A stretch of 11,917 bases of DNA from CAZVAR01 sp964625225 (GCA_964625225.1 CAZVAR010000120.1:1-11917), one strand, 5' to 3'; shown: positions 1-7,257, counted from the stretch's first letter. Numbers and translations are program-made. Notes: generated from the letters alone by a model not told the origin.

Positions 1-326
1 CCGGGGGAGCCCGGGCCGGGGGGGGGGGGGGGGCGGCGGGGCCGCGGGGGCGGCGTCGGGGGCCCGGGGGGGCCGGGGGGGCCGGCTGGGGGTCGATGGG
101 ACCCAGGATGCGAGCGGCGGGATTGCGGGAAGGTTCGGACACGCGGCGCTCCGGACAGGATCGGTGCATGCATCTTACCATGAAAATAGTCCTATGTCCA
201 ACGCCGGTCCCGGACCGCGCGCGCCTTCGCGCACCTCCTCATCCTGCATTTCGCGGCGGTCCGGGCGCGTTGCGCGCGGCCCGGCGCGGGAACGACGATG
301 TTTGCGGAAGCACTGCCGAGGTGCGT
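1..326. other. G-rich contig-end-like sequence and gene-free flank
   Basis: Bases 1-94 are almost entirely G and C, with only about three A/T bases in the first 90. An uninterrupted run of 16 G lies near 18-33, and several further runs of 4-7 G follow. I cannot support any gene here. From about 95 to 326 the composition returns to that of the rest of the window, with a short AT-richer patch around 165-200. A small hairpin (GCGCG, loop CCTT, CGCGC) lies at 219-232, downstream of the minus-strand amidohydrolase stop, but it has no T tract and I do not call it a terminator. The G-rich tip is more likely a low-quality contig end than functional DNA. Confidence 0.6.
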
Positions 327-1730
327 TCAGGCAGGACGGCCACCCAGCCGCCGCGGGACGAAGCTGCCGTGCCCGGCCGTTCCCGGTACCGGCGCGCCGT
401 CGCGGAACACGGCGCGGCCGCGCACCAGCGTGTGCACGACGCGCCCGCGGAAGGTCCAGCCCGCATGGACGGAGTAGCCGGCCGCGGTGAGCACGCGGTC
501 CGGATCGACCGCCGTCCGGCCCTCGAGGTCGACGATGCAGAAATCCGCGTCGGCGCCGAGCGCGATCGCTCCCTTGCGCGGAGCGAGGCCCATGATACGC
601 GCCGCATTGCCGCTGGTCAGGTCGGCGATGCGACGCAGCGACAGGCCGCGCCCGTGATATCCTTCACTCAGCAGCAGCGGCATGTACGTCTCCATGCCCG
701 GGAAGCCGGGCTGCGCCTTCCAGATGCCGCCGTCCTTGGCGCTGCGCGGGCGATGCACGTGGTCGGTCGCGACCGTGTCGATGTGGCCGTCGATGATGCC
801 GCGCCAGATCGCCTCGCGGTCGGCGGGCGGGCGCAGCGGCGGATTGACCTTGCCGAGCGTCCCGATCGGCGAGTCGGTGCCGAGGGTGAGATATTGCGTG
901 CAGGTCTCGACGAAGACGCGGCCGCCCAAGCGCCGCTGGTCCAGCGCCGCCTCCAGCGCGTCGGCGGACGAGGTGTGGACGGCATAGACGGGCACGCCGA
1001 GCTTGCGGCCGAGAAAGCAGACGCGGTTCAGCGCCTCGGCCTCGATCAAGGGCGGCCGCATCGCGTTCCACGAGGCCAGCCCGCCGGTGCCGTCCGGGTC
1101 GCGGTCCATCACCTCGTCGCGCAGCGCCCAGGCGATCTCGATGTTCTCGGGGTGCGGGCACAGCATCCCGCCATGAGCCTTCAGCGCCACCAGCAACCGA
1201 TACAGGAAGCCGTCGTCGATCGGCGGCAGGCCCAGCCGGTCACCCTCGTTTCCGCGCAGATTCATGAACAGCTTGGCCGTCGGCACGCCGAACTCCGCGA
1301 TGTAGCGGGGCAGCGCCCGGAGCTGGGCATCGGTGCAGACGATGAAGTGGAAGCCGTAGTCGATGCGGGCCCCTTCGCCCATGATCGCCAGAAGCTCATC
1401 GCGGATCCGCTCGTAGGGCTCCGGGCTCATGACGTAGGGCAAAAAGGTGGTGATGCCCCCCGCCGCCGCTGCCGCCGTTTCGCGGTCGGCGTCGGCCGGC
1501 TCGCGCGGGCGGGAGATGTCGTGCCCGTGCCCAAGATGGAGGTGCGGGTCGATCGCCCCCGGCATGACGACGAGCCCGCGCAGGTCCATAAGCTCGGCCG
1601 CCGCCGCGGTCGCGCCGGGTTCCACGATGGCGGCGATGCGGCCGCCGCGCACCAGGACGTCCGCCTCGACCGGCTCCTCGCGGTCGAGAACAACGCGGCC
1701 GCCGGCCAGCCGCAGATCGTATCGGGCCAT
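327..1730 (-). CDS. Cyclic amidohydrolase (dihydropyrimidinase/hydantoinase/dihydroorotase family)
   Basis: This 467-residue protein belongs to the metal-dependent amidohydrolase superfamily, in the branch that hydrolyses cyclic amides such as dihydropyrimidines, hydantoins, allantoin or dihydroorotate. The expected binuclear metal ligands are visible: HxH in DPHLHLG (His63, His65), the probable carboxylated lysine in TAKLFMN (Lys153), His193 in CPHPEN, His252 in VHTSS and Asp323 in ATDHVH. The family signatures KVNPPLR and GFPGMET are also present. Length is normal for the family. The frame is open up to a TTG at 1796, but the ATG at 1730 has a GGGAG site 8 nt upstream and begins at the typical strand-forming MARYDLRLAGG, so I chose it. 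The exact substrate cannot be read from sequence. No pyrimidine or purine degradation genes lie beside it. It probably acts in the cytoplasm, since no signal peptide is seen. Confidence 0.9.
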   Translation of the reverse strand: MARYDLRLAGGRVVLDREEPVEADVLVRGGRIAAIVEPGATAAAAELMDLRGLVVMPGAIDPHLHLGHGHDISRPREPADADRETAAAAAGGITTFLPYVMSPEPYERIRDELLAIMGEGARIDYGFHFIVCTDAQLRALPRYIAEFGVPTAKLFMNLRGNEGDRLGLPPIDDGFLYRLLVALKAHGGMLCPHPENIEIAWALRDEVMDRDPDGTGGLASWNAMRPPLIEAEALNRVCFLGRKLGVPVYAVHTSSADALEAALDQRRLGGRVFVETCTQYLTLGTDSPIGTLGKVNPPLRPPADREAIWRGIIDGHIDTVATDHVHRPRSAKDGGIWKAQPGFPGMETYMPLLLSEGYHGRGLSLRRIADLTSGNAARIMGLAPRKGAIALGADADFCIVDLEGRTAVDPDRVLTAAGYSVHAGWTFRGRVVHTLVRGRAVFRDGAPVPGTAGHGSFVPRRLGGRPA

Positions 1731-1767
1731 CTCCGAGTCTCCCGGGCGCATTGGCACCTGTGCCCGG

Positions 1768-1796
1768 ATCTTGCCGAAGCTCGCATATCCTGACAA
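1768..1796 (-). promoter_or_regulatory. Candidate sigma70-type promoter for the amidohydrolase gene
   Basis: On the minus strand TTGTCA (1796-1791, 5 of 6 match to TTGACA) is followed after 17 nt by CAAGAT (1773-1768, 3 of 6 match to TATAAT). Transcription would start near 1761 and leave a leader of about 30 nt ahead of the ATG at 1730. The -35 is good and the -10 is weak. The position, in the 99-bp gap after the phosphatase gene on the same strand, makes sense for a separate transcription unit. Confidence 0.35.
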
Positions 1797-1829
1797 TGAC
1801 GCGCAGGATCCGGGCTGGTCGCCCGCGGC

Positions 1830-3272
1830 CTACCGCGCTGGCACCGGTGCGTCGAAGCGAAGCGGCGCGTCGCGCCCTTCGAGGTGCCAGGCGGCGTGCA
1901 TGGCCCCGTCGGGCGGCAGCTCGATCTCGAGCCAGTTGCGGGCGGCGAGATAGCGGCGCCGGCCGTCCAGCGGCAGCATCTCCAGCTTCAGGTCGCGAGC
2001 GAGCCGGTTCGGCCGGCGGCCCAACCATTCGAAGAAGGCCGCCACCAGCCAGGGTGGCGGCGGATGGACGATCCCGGACGAAGTGAGCTGATGGACCGCC
2101 GCGCCCCGTCCCTTCACCCGGCCGAGGCAGCCGAGATGAATCTCGCCCGACAGCGCGGTCACGGCCGCCCCGTTTTCCTTCGCGAAGTCGAGCAGCGTCC
2201 GCAGCAGGCGGTGCCACTCGCGGTGATGGGCAAAGCTCTGCCACTGGTCGCGCAGATCGTCCTGGTTGCTCTGGATGCCGGGTAGCCGCAACAGCAGCCG
2301 CTCGACCGCCGAAGGGTCGGGATTGATCGCCGGCACGCTGGACAGCAGCAGCAGGTGCCGAACGCCGGCCAACGCGCCGAGCCCGCGCAGGAAGTCCGCC
2401 CACCCGCTTTCGCCCATGACGCGGAACCGGGTCCGCTCACTGCGCAGGTCGGGCGCGATGATCCCGGCATGACCAACCCGGTAGAACCAGCCGAAATGCG
2501 CGCCGTCGCTTCGGGCGAAGCCGGACGGCAGCGCCTCGGGGCGGGCGCCGAGCTGGAAGAGCGCGAAAGCCTCGCGTGCCGCCCGCCAGACCGCCCGGTA
2601 CACCGGGCTACGCTGCAGCGGTGCGGAATGGCTGCCCCAGCCGTCGACGATATCGTGATCGTCCCACATCATCAGCGACGGCACGGTGGCCATCAGGTGG
2701 TCGACGCCGGGTTCGGACCAGGCGCTGCGGTAGAGTTCGAAGTAGTAATCGCCGATCCGCGCGGCGAGGTCCGCCGGCACCGGTGCCTCCACCTTGCGCC
2801 AGCGCGGCAGTCGGCGCCATGCGGCCAGTTCCGGCAGGTCGCGCCACAGGCCGTCCGCATAGATCTGGTCGCCACCGTGCAGCAGAAGGTGGAACGGCGC
2901 CTCCGCGTGGCGCATTTTCAGGTGTCGCCAGCGCTCGCTGCGGTCCGGTCCCGGATCCGCCTGAGGCATCTCAGTGCCGTTGCAGGCGGTGAAGGCCAGC
3001 CGCACCGTCCCGTCCGCGGCCGGAAGCTCCACCGGCCAGCGCCGATCGCCGATCGCATAATGCACCCGGTGCGGCGCCGGCCCCAACTCTACGGCGAAGT
3101 CGTAGCGCCAGAACCGAAAGCCGCCCCGCTCGGCCAGCAGCACGGGCGCGACTGGCTCCGCGCCGTCCGCCGCCAGCGGCTCCGGCGGGCCGTCCGCGGC
3201 GCTGCGCAACAGCGTCGCCGCGAGGCGCCAGTGCCGCCCTTGGCGGCCGCGAAAGAGCAGCACCGGTCCCAT
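1830..3272 (-). CDS. PhoD-like metallophosphatase (alkaline phosphatase D family)
   Basis: This 480-residue protein has the metallophosphoesterase motifs of the PhoD family in order: HGGDQIYAD (about 132-140), WDDHDIVDGWGS (203-214), PDLRSER (274-280) and SGEIHLG (375-381). These supply the Asp/His ligands of a metal-dependent phosphodiesterase or phosphomonoesterase. Classical PhoD proteins are Tat-exported, but this N-terminus (MGPVLLFRGRQG) has no twin-arginine signal or hydrophobic stretch, so a cytoplasmic location is inferred. Residues 1-90 form a beta-rich-looking leader domain preceding the catalytic core, as is common in PhoD-like proteins. The start ATG at 3272 has only a modest GGGATGA-like binding site. 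The next gene downstream on the same strand is the amidohydrolase, 99 bp away and with its own candidate promoter. The physiological substrate is unknown. Confidence 0.88.
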   Translation of the reverse strand: MGPVLLFRGRQGRHWRLAATLLRSAADGPPEPLAADGAEPVAPVLLAERGGFRFWRYDFAVELGPAPHRVHYAIGDRRWPVELPAADGTVRLAFTACNGTEMPQADPGPDRSERWRHLKMRHAEAPFHLLLHGGDQIYADGLWRDLPELAAWRRLPRWRKVEAPVPADLAARIGDYYFELYRSAWSEPGVDHLMATVPSLMMWDDHDIVDGWGSHSAPLQRSPVYRAVWRAAREAFALFQLGARPEALPSGFARSDGAHFGWFYRVGHAGIIAPDLRSERTRFRVMGESGWADFLRGLGALAGVRHLLLLSSVPAINPDPSAVERLLLRLPGIQSNQDDLRDQWQSFAHHREWHRLLRTLLDFAKENGAAVTALSGEIHLGCLGRVKGRGAAVHQLTSSGIVHPPPPWLVAAFFEWLGRRPNRLARDLKLEMLPLDGRRRYLAARNWLEIELPPDGAMHAAWHLEGRDAPLRFDAPVPAR

Positions 3273-3406
3273 CGCTCATCCCGATCCGATCCGCGGGTCA
3301 AATGTTCCCGCTGTGGGGAAGTTCACGATCGGCGGCGTTGACCCGGATCGTGGCGGAACGCACGCTTCCGGGCCAGGGGCGGAACGCATGGCGGAGAGAA
3401 CGGGCG
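3273..3406. promoter_or_regulatory. Divergent promoter region with nested inverted repeats
   Basis: This 134-bp gap separates the start of the minus-strand phosphatase gene from the plus-strand hydrolase gene, so it must drive at least one and probably both. An outer inverted repeat pairs GATCC-gc-GGGTCAA (3288-3301) with TTGACCCGGATC (3338-3349). An inner one pairs TTCCC (3305-3309) with GGGAA (3316-3320) around a 6-nt loop. The outer arms present TTGACC, a -35-like hexamer, facing outward on each strand. No convincing -10 hexamer sits 16-18 nt beyond either one, so the promoter assignments remain tentative. Confidence 0.4.
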
Positions 3407-4312
3407 ATGTCCGAAAGCGAGCTGCGCGCGCTGATCCGGATCCTGCGGGAGCGGGGCCGGCCGGAGAACCCGACCGTGGATGGTATGCGGGAGCGATACG
3501 AGCTGCTGGGCGAGCGCTTTCCGGCGCCCACCGACGCGGTCTGCGAGCCGATCGAGGTCGAGGGGCGGCCGGCCGAGCTGATCCGCACTCCCGGCGCCGA
3601 CCCCGACCGCTGCGTTCTCTACCTGCACGGCGGCGGCTACGTGCTGGGCTCGCTCGGCACGCATCGCAATCTCGCCTGCGGCATCTCGCGCGCGGCCGGC
3701 GCGCAGGTGCTGCTGCTCGATTACCGGCTCGCACCGGAAAACCCGTTTCCGGCGGCGGTCGAGGATGCGGTGGCCGCCTATCGCTGGCTGTTGGCCCGCG
3801 GCTTCGACCCGGCCCGCCTGGCGATCGCCGGGGATTCGGCCGGCGGCGGCCTGACCATATCGACCCTGGTGGTGCTCCAGGACGACGGCGACCCGCGGCC
3901 GGCGGCGGCCGTCTGCATCTCGCCGTGGGTGGACCTCGAAGGCAGCGGCGCCTCGATGACTGCCAAGGCGGAGGAGGACCCGATCATCTGGCGGGGCGTG
4001 ATCGACTGGTTCGCCGGGCTCTATCTCGCCGGCACCGATCCGCGCCAGCCGCTGGCCGCTCCTCTGCACGCGGAGCTGCACGGGCTGCCGCCGCTGCTGA
4101 TCCAGGTCGGGACCGCGGAGTGCCTGCTGGACGATGCGGTGCGGCTGGCCGAGAAGGCGCGCGCCGCGGGGGTGGCGGTCGAACTCGAGGCCACCGAAAA
4201 CATGGTCCACGTCTGGCACCTGTTCGCCCCGATCCTCTCGGAAGGCCGCGCGGCGATCGACCGGGCCGGCGCCTTCATCCGGGAGCGAACGGCGGGTAAG
4301 GGGGTGGCATAG
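3407..4312 (+). CDS. Alpha/beta hydrolase, hormone-sensitive-lipase-like esterase
   Basis: This 301-residue protein is a carboxylesterase/lipase of the HSL (alpha/beta-hydrolase-3) family. The oxyanion-hole motif HGGG is at residues 74-77, and the nucleophile elbow GDSAGG places the catalytic serine at 144. The YRLAPENPFPAA signature (106-117) is typical of the family. The acid is probably Glu238 or Asp242 in VGTAECLLDD, and the catalytic histidine is probably His268 in MVHVWH. The frame is open from about 3302, but the ATG at 3407 has a strong GGAGAG site (3393-3398) 8 nt upstream and gives the normal family length. No signal peptide is seen, so it is probably cytoplasmic. Family members cut short-chain esters; the actual substrate is unknown. 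Confidence 0.92.
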   Translation: MSESELRALIRILRERGRPENPTVDGMRERYELLGERFPAPTDAVCEPIEVEGRPAELIRTPGADPDRCVLYLHGGGYVLGSLGTHRNLACGISRAAGAQVLLLDYRLAPENPFPAAVEDAVAAYRWLLARGFDPARLAIAGDSAGGGLTISTLVVLQDDGDPRPAAAVCISPWVDLEGSGASMTAKAEEDPIIWRGVIDWFAGLYLAGTDPRQPLAAPLHAELHGLPPLLIQVGTAECLLDDAVRLAEKARAAGVAVELEATENMVHVWHLFAPILSEGRAAIDRAGAFIRERTAGKGVA

Positions 4313-4496
4313 CCTCTCTCTTGCTTCATTTCTGTCATGTCCGGTCTCGCGCCGGGCAACCACGGACCATCCGGCCCGGCATCCGGCTGCGTCTCCTCGG
4401 ACCGCCGGGTCGGGCCCGGCGGTGACAGCGAAGGCGCGTGAAACCTCGATCCTCGAACGGTGCCCGGAGGATGGCGGACAGGGGACACGGGCGCCG
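4313..4496. other. Convergent intergenic region
   Basis: This 184-bp gap lies between the stop codons of two convergent genes. It opens with a pyrimidine-rich stretch (4313-4339) just after the hydrolase stop and contains the hairpin listed separately. I see no supported gene; the open frames crossing it are extensions of antisense shadows. Confidence 0.6.
4401..4423. terminator. Strong GC hairpin between convergent genes, possible bidirectional terminator
   Basis: ACCGCCGGG and CCCGGCGGT form a perfect 9-bp stem around a 5-nt loop (TCGGG). The hairpin lies 88 bp after the hydrolase stop and about 73 bp beyond the stop of the minus-strand gene, which is the right place for a shared terminator. 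There is no T tract on either side, so it is not a textbook intrinsic terminator. It could instead protect 3' ends or assist Rho-dependent termination. Confidence 0.4.
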
Positions 4497-5720
4497 CTAA
4501 TTCGGCTCCTGGATCATCTCGGCGACCGCCTCGCGCGTAATGGCGAAGGCTTCGCTCAGGGTCGCGATCTCGGTCCGCAGCACCAGCGCAAAGCGGCGAA
4601 AATGCCGGGTGTCGCTGAAATTTTCGCGCGCCGCCTGCCGTTGGAACTCCGCCATCCACAGGCCGGCCAGGCGCGGCGGCACCCGCGCCAGATCCTGGAC
4701 CAGCATTCGCGAGCGGTCCGCCCCGTGCCCGTCGCCGAGCGGCGTGCGGTTCGAGACGATATACGGCCCGTCGCCCGGAAGCCTCAACCGCTCCAGCAGA
4801 ATCCGGGAGCGATCGAAGTCGTAATGCTCCAGCAGGTGCCGGAACACCGCTTCGCGCTCCTGCGGCAGATCGGTCGGCGCCGGCCGGACCGGAGCGTAGA
4901 GGACGTTGATCTCGTTCCGGCGTACGCCGGCCCGCTCCAGCCCCTCGGCGGTCGAGACCTCCTGCACGAAGGCGAGGAGTACCGCCTTGCGCCGCTCGAA
5001 CCCGATCCCGGCAGTATCCGCCCGGCGGAACAGCAGATAGCTGTAGAGCCCGTAGCCCGCTTCCTCGGACTCGCCGGAGACCAGCAGCCTGCCTCCCGTC
5101 AGCCGGACCGCGCCGTCGCGGGATGGTGCCTCCGTGGCCGGGCGCGGCGCGATGCCGCTCGTTCCCTGGGCTGCGGGAGGAGGCGGCGGCGGCTCCATCT
5201 CGGCCGCCTCTCGCGGCGGCTCGGCCTCCGCGGCCCTGGACATCCAGCGCGCCAGGGCTGCCGCGGCCGCCGCCCGGATCTCGTCTGCGCGGTCGGGTAC
5301 GACCGCCGCCACGGCCTCGGCGATGTCGCCCGCCGCCTCGGGCGCGGCGGCACAGGCCGCCTCGACGATGGCGGTGCTCTCGCCGGGCGCCGCTCCCGCC
5401 ACCGCCGCCGCGATCGCGGGTGCCTCGCCCGATGCGGCGGCCACCGCACAGAACGCGATGTCGGCCGCCGCCGTCGGCGCGACGGCGGCGTCTGCGGCAG
5501 CGATCTCCGGCGCCGCCTCCGGCCGCATCGCGACGATCTCGCATGCGATCTCGGCCGCATTGCCGGGTGTCTGTGCGACCGCCGCCGCGACCTCGGCCGG
5601 CAGCGTTGCCGCCGGCGCCGCGGCGATGCGATCCAGGGCCGCGTCGTCGAGTCCGGCAGCGCGCGCAGCGGCGCCGGCCAGAGCCAGCACGAACAGGAGG
5701 AGAAGGACCGGCGGCCGCAC
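4497..5720 (-). CDS. Exported Ala-rich 15-residue-repeat protein of unknown function
   Basis: I do not recognise this 407-residue protein. Its layout is a signal peptide (about 1-21, RPP then a leucine-rich core ending ARA), followed by about eight tandem 15-residue repeats at 42-160. A proline-rich linker (about 167-182, six prolines in a row) comes next, then a charged, mixed-composition domain from about 200 to the end. That domain contains GYGLYSYLLF and RRNEINVLYAPV and looks globular, but I cannot assign it to a family. The start is GTG at 5720, chosen because the leader peptide begins exactly there, an AGGG-like site lies upstream, and it follows the stop of the upstream membrane-protein gene by 2 nt. 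That spacing implies translational coupling. The frame runs further upstream, but that part overlaps the neighbour gene and reads as an arginine-rich shadow. A periplasmic or surface location is inferred. Confidence 0.75.
   Translation of the reverse strand: MRPPVLLLLFVLALAGAAARAAGLDDAALDRIAAAPAATLPAEVAAAVAQTPGNAAEIACEIVAMRPEAAPEIAAADAAVAPTAAADIAFCAVAAASGEAPAIAAAVAGAAPGESTAIVEAACAAAPEAAGDIAEAVAAVVPDRADEIRAAAAAALARWMSRAAEAEPPREAAEMEPPPPPPAAQGTSGIAPRPATEAPSRDGAVRLTGGRLLVSGESEEAGYGLYSYLLFRRADTAGIGFERRKAVLLAFVQEVSTAEGLERAGVRRNEINVLYAPVRPAPTDLPQEREAVFRHLLEHYDFDRSRILLERLRLPGDGPYIVSNRTPLGDGHGADRSRMLVQDLARVPPRLAGLWMAEFQRQAARENFSDTRHFRRFALVLRTEIATLSEAFAITREAVAEMIQEPN
5241..5597 (-). repeat. Eight tandem 15-residue (45-bp) Ala-rich protein repeats
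   Basis: Within the exported protein, residues 42-160 break cleanly into units AEVAAAVAQTPGNA, AEIACEIVAMRPEAA, PEIAAADAAVAPTAA, ADIAFCAVAAASGEA, PAIAAAVAGAAPGES, TAIVEAACAAAPEAA, GDIAEAVAAVVPDRA and DEIRAAAAAALARWM. The first unit is one residue short. The consensus is roughly x-[ED]-I-A-x-A-V-A-A-x-x-P-x-x-A: a short alanine-rich helix closed by a Pro/Gly turn. The units have diverged, so the repeat is old and clearer in protein than in DNA. Confidence 0.8.
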
Positions 5721-5722
5721 GA

Positions 5723-5941
5723 TCAGGACCCTGTCGTCCCGGACCGGCTGCGCAGCCGCCGCAGCGCGAAGGTTACGGCTTTCGCGGCGGCGAAGAACAG
5801 CACCAGCAGGAGGGCGGTCTCCGCGGCGTCCAGGCGTTCGTTCGGAAACAGGCCGGCGAAGGCCAGCCAGGCGACGACGGTGCATCCGGCGGCCACCATC
5901 AGCTCGCCCGACGCGCCCTTCAGGAGACCCAGCAGCGGCAT
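5723..5941 (-). CDS. Small two-segment membrane protein, unknown function
   Basis: This 72-residue protein has two hydrophobic segments: roughly residues 14-31 (LMVAAGCTVVAWLAFAGLF) and 40-56 (ETALLLVLFFAAAKAVTF). They are separated by a short polar loop with NERLDA, and the protein ends in a basic tail RRLRSRSG. The positive tail suggests it is cytoplasmic, giving a hairpin with both ends inside. The frame begins with a TTG at 5980, which has no visible binding site. I prefer the ATG at 5941, with GGAG 10 nt upstream. Its TGA stop ends 2 nt before the GTG of the exported repeat protein, so the two are probably co-translated and may work together at the membrane. No family recognised. Confidence 0.65.
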   Translation of the reverse strand: MPLLGLLKGASGELMVAAGCTVVAWLAFAGLFPNERLDAAETALLLVLFFAAAKAVTFALRRLRSRSGTTGS

Positions 5942-6032
5942 GGCCCGTGCGCTCCGCTTCCGCCCGGCCGGTACGGCCAAGCGTCGCAGACCGCAAGCTT
6001 ACCAAGCCGGGGCGGCCGGGGCCAGCCGCAGG

Positions 6033-6061
6033 TTCGGAATCGCCCGGCTTCCGCGTATCTT
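6033..6061 (+). promoter_or_regulatory. Candidate promoter for the sugar dehydrogenase gene
   Basis: In the 162-bp divergent gap (5942-6103), TTCGGA (6033-6038) is followed after 17 nt by TATCTT (6056-6061, 4 of 6 match to TATAAT). A start near 6068 would leave a leader of about 36 nt containing the GGAG ribosome binding site. The rest of the gap holds no gene that I can support. A promoter for the minus-strand pair must also lie here, but I could not pick one out. Confidence 0.3.
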
Positions 6062-6103
6062 CCTTTTACTCTGTCGTTCCCTTTGCAGCGTGGAGATGCC
6101 GCC

Positions 6104-7246
6104 GTGAATCCTCCGAGTCGTGCCACCAGCCGGATGCTCGCCCTCGCCGCCGCCTTCTCCCTGGCGCTCGGCACCGCCGCCGGCGCCGATGCCCGCACCT
6201 TCCGGACGGCCGACGGGCGGGTCGAGGTCAGCACCGTGGCCGAGGGACTGGAACACCCTTGGGGGCTCGCCTTCCTGCCGGACCGGCGGATGCTGGTCAC
6301 GGAGCGGCCCGGCCGGCTCCGGATCGTCGACCCGGACGGCCGCCTGTCCGAGCCGCTGGCCGGCGTGCCCGAGGTGTATGCCCGCGGTCAGGGCGGCCTG
6401 CTCGACGTGACGCTGGCCCCGGACTTCACCGAGAGCCGCCTGGTCTATCTCTCCTATGCGGAGCCCGGCCGCGGCGGCGCCGGCACCGCCGTCGCCCGCG
6501 GCCGTCTGGAGGGCGACCGCCTCGTCGACGTCACCACGATCTTCCGCCAGCAGCCCAAGGTCGGCGGCACGGCGCATTTCGGCTCGCGACTGGTCTTCGC
6601 CCGCGACGGGCGGCTGTTCGTGACCCTCGGCGAGCGCTTCCAGCCCGAGCGGGCGCAGCGTCTGTCCGAGCATCTCGGCAAACTGGTGCGGATCGAGCCC
6701 GACGGCTCGGTTCCTCCGGACAATCCGTTCGTCGGCCGGGAAGGGGTGAGGCCCGAGATCTGGTCCTACGGCCACCGCAACGTCCAAGGGGCCGCATTGC
6801 ACCCGGAAACCGGCGCGCTCTGGATCCACGAGCACGGCGCCATGGGCGGCGACGAGATCAACATCCCGCAACCCGGCCGGAACTACGGGTGGCCGGTGAT
6901 TGCCTACGGCGTCCACTATTCCGGCGAGAAGATCGGCATCGGCACCCACAAGGAGGGCATGGAGCAGCCGATCTATTACTGGGACCCCTCGATCGCGCCC
7001 AGCGGCATGGTCTTCTACACCGGCGACCGCTTTCCGGCCTGGCGCGGCGACCTGTTCGTCGGCTCCCTCAAATTCGGCCAGCTGGTCCGACTGGAGCTGG
7101 ACGGCGACCGGGTGGTCGGCGAGGAGCGGATGCTCGAGGGGCTCGGCGAGAGGGTGCGCGACGTGGAGCAAGGGCCGGACGGGTTGCTCTATCTCCTGAC
7201 CGACGAGCCCGAGGGCCGGCTCCTGCGGCTCGCGCCGGCCGGCTGA
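6104..7246 (+). CDS. PQQ-dependent soluble aldose/glucose dehydrogenase family protein
   Basis: This 380-residue protein belongs to the soluble PQQ glucose dehydrogenase / YliI-type aldose sugar dehydrogenase family, a six-bladed beta-propeller that oxidises aldoses in the periplasm. The N-terminus has a signal peptide (about residues 11-30, MLALAAAFSLALGTAAGADA). Family motifs follow: EHPWGLAFLPD (50-60), GGTAHFGSR (154-162, with the putative catalytic His158), YGHRNVQG (222-229, Arg225), HEHGAMGGDEIN (242-253) and GRNYGWPVIAYG (258-269). The start is GTG at 6104, with GGAG 8 nt upstream; an ATG at 6134 is an alternative that keeps the signal peptide. No PQQ biosynthesis genes are in the window. 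It lies 48 bp ahead of the molybdenum-cofactor genes on the same strand but is not functionally related to them in any obvious way. Confidence 0.9.
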   Translation: MNPPSRATSRMLALAAAFSLALGTAAGADARTFRTADGRVEVSTVAEGLEHPWGLAFLPDRRMLVTERPGRLRIVDPDGRLSEPLAGVPEVYARGQGGLLDVTLAPDFTESRLVYLSYAEPGRGGAGTAVARGRLEGDRLVDVTTIFRQQPKVGGTAHFGSRLVFARDGRLFVTLGERFQPERAQRLSEHLGKLVRIEPDGSVPPDNPFVGREGVRPEIWSYGHRNVQGAALHPETGALWIHEHGAMGGDEINIPQPGRNYGWPVIAYGVHYSGEKIGIGTHKEGMEQPIYYWDPSIAPSGMVFYTGDRFPAWRGDLFVGSLKFGQLVRLELDGDRVVGEERMLEGLGERVRDVEQGPDGLLYLLTDEPEGRLLRLAPAG

Positions 7247-7257
7247 ACGGCTCGCCG

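Noticed and set aside
96..1793. Long plus-strand frame opposite the amidohydrolase gene
   Set aside because: It is antisense to a gene with clear catalytic motifs, is Arg/Ala-rich with no recognisable domain, and begins inside the G-rich tip. It is a typical high-GC shadow.
1731..1796. N-terminal extension of the amidohydrolase from a TTG at 1796
   Set aside because: The ATG at 1730 has a good ribosome binding site and the expected family N-terminus. The TTG coincides with the candidate -35 element.
1811..1825. Small hairpin CGGGC/GCCCG just after the phosphatase stop
   Set aside because: It has only a 5-bp stem and no T tract, which is too weak to call a terminator.
4021..5544. A 507-codon minus-strand frame overlapping the hydrolase and the repeat protein
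   Set aside because: It is Gly/Arg-rich and out of frame with both supported genes, and it has no start signal.
5721..6005. Upstream extension of the exported repeat protein
   Set aside because: The added 95 residues are Arg-rich, overlap the membrane-protein gene in another frame and would bury the signal peptide. The GTG at 5720 explains the leader.
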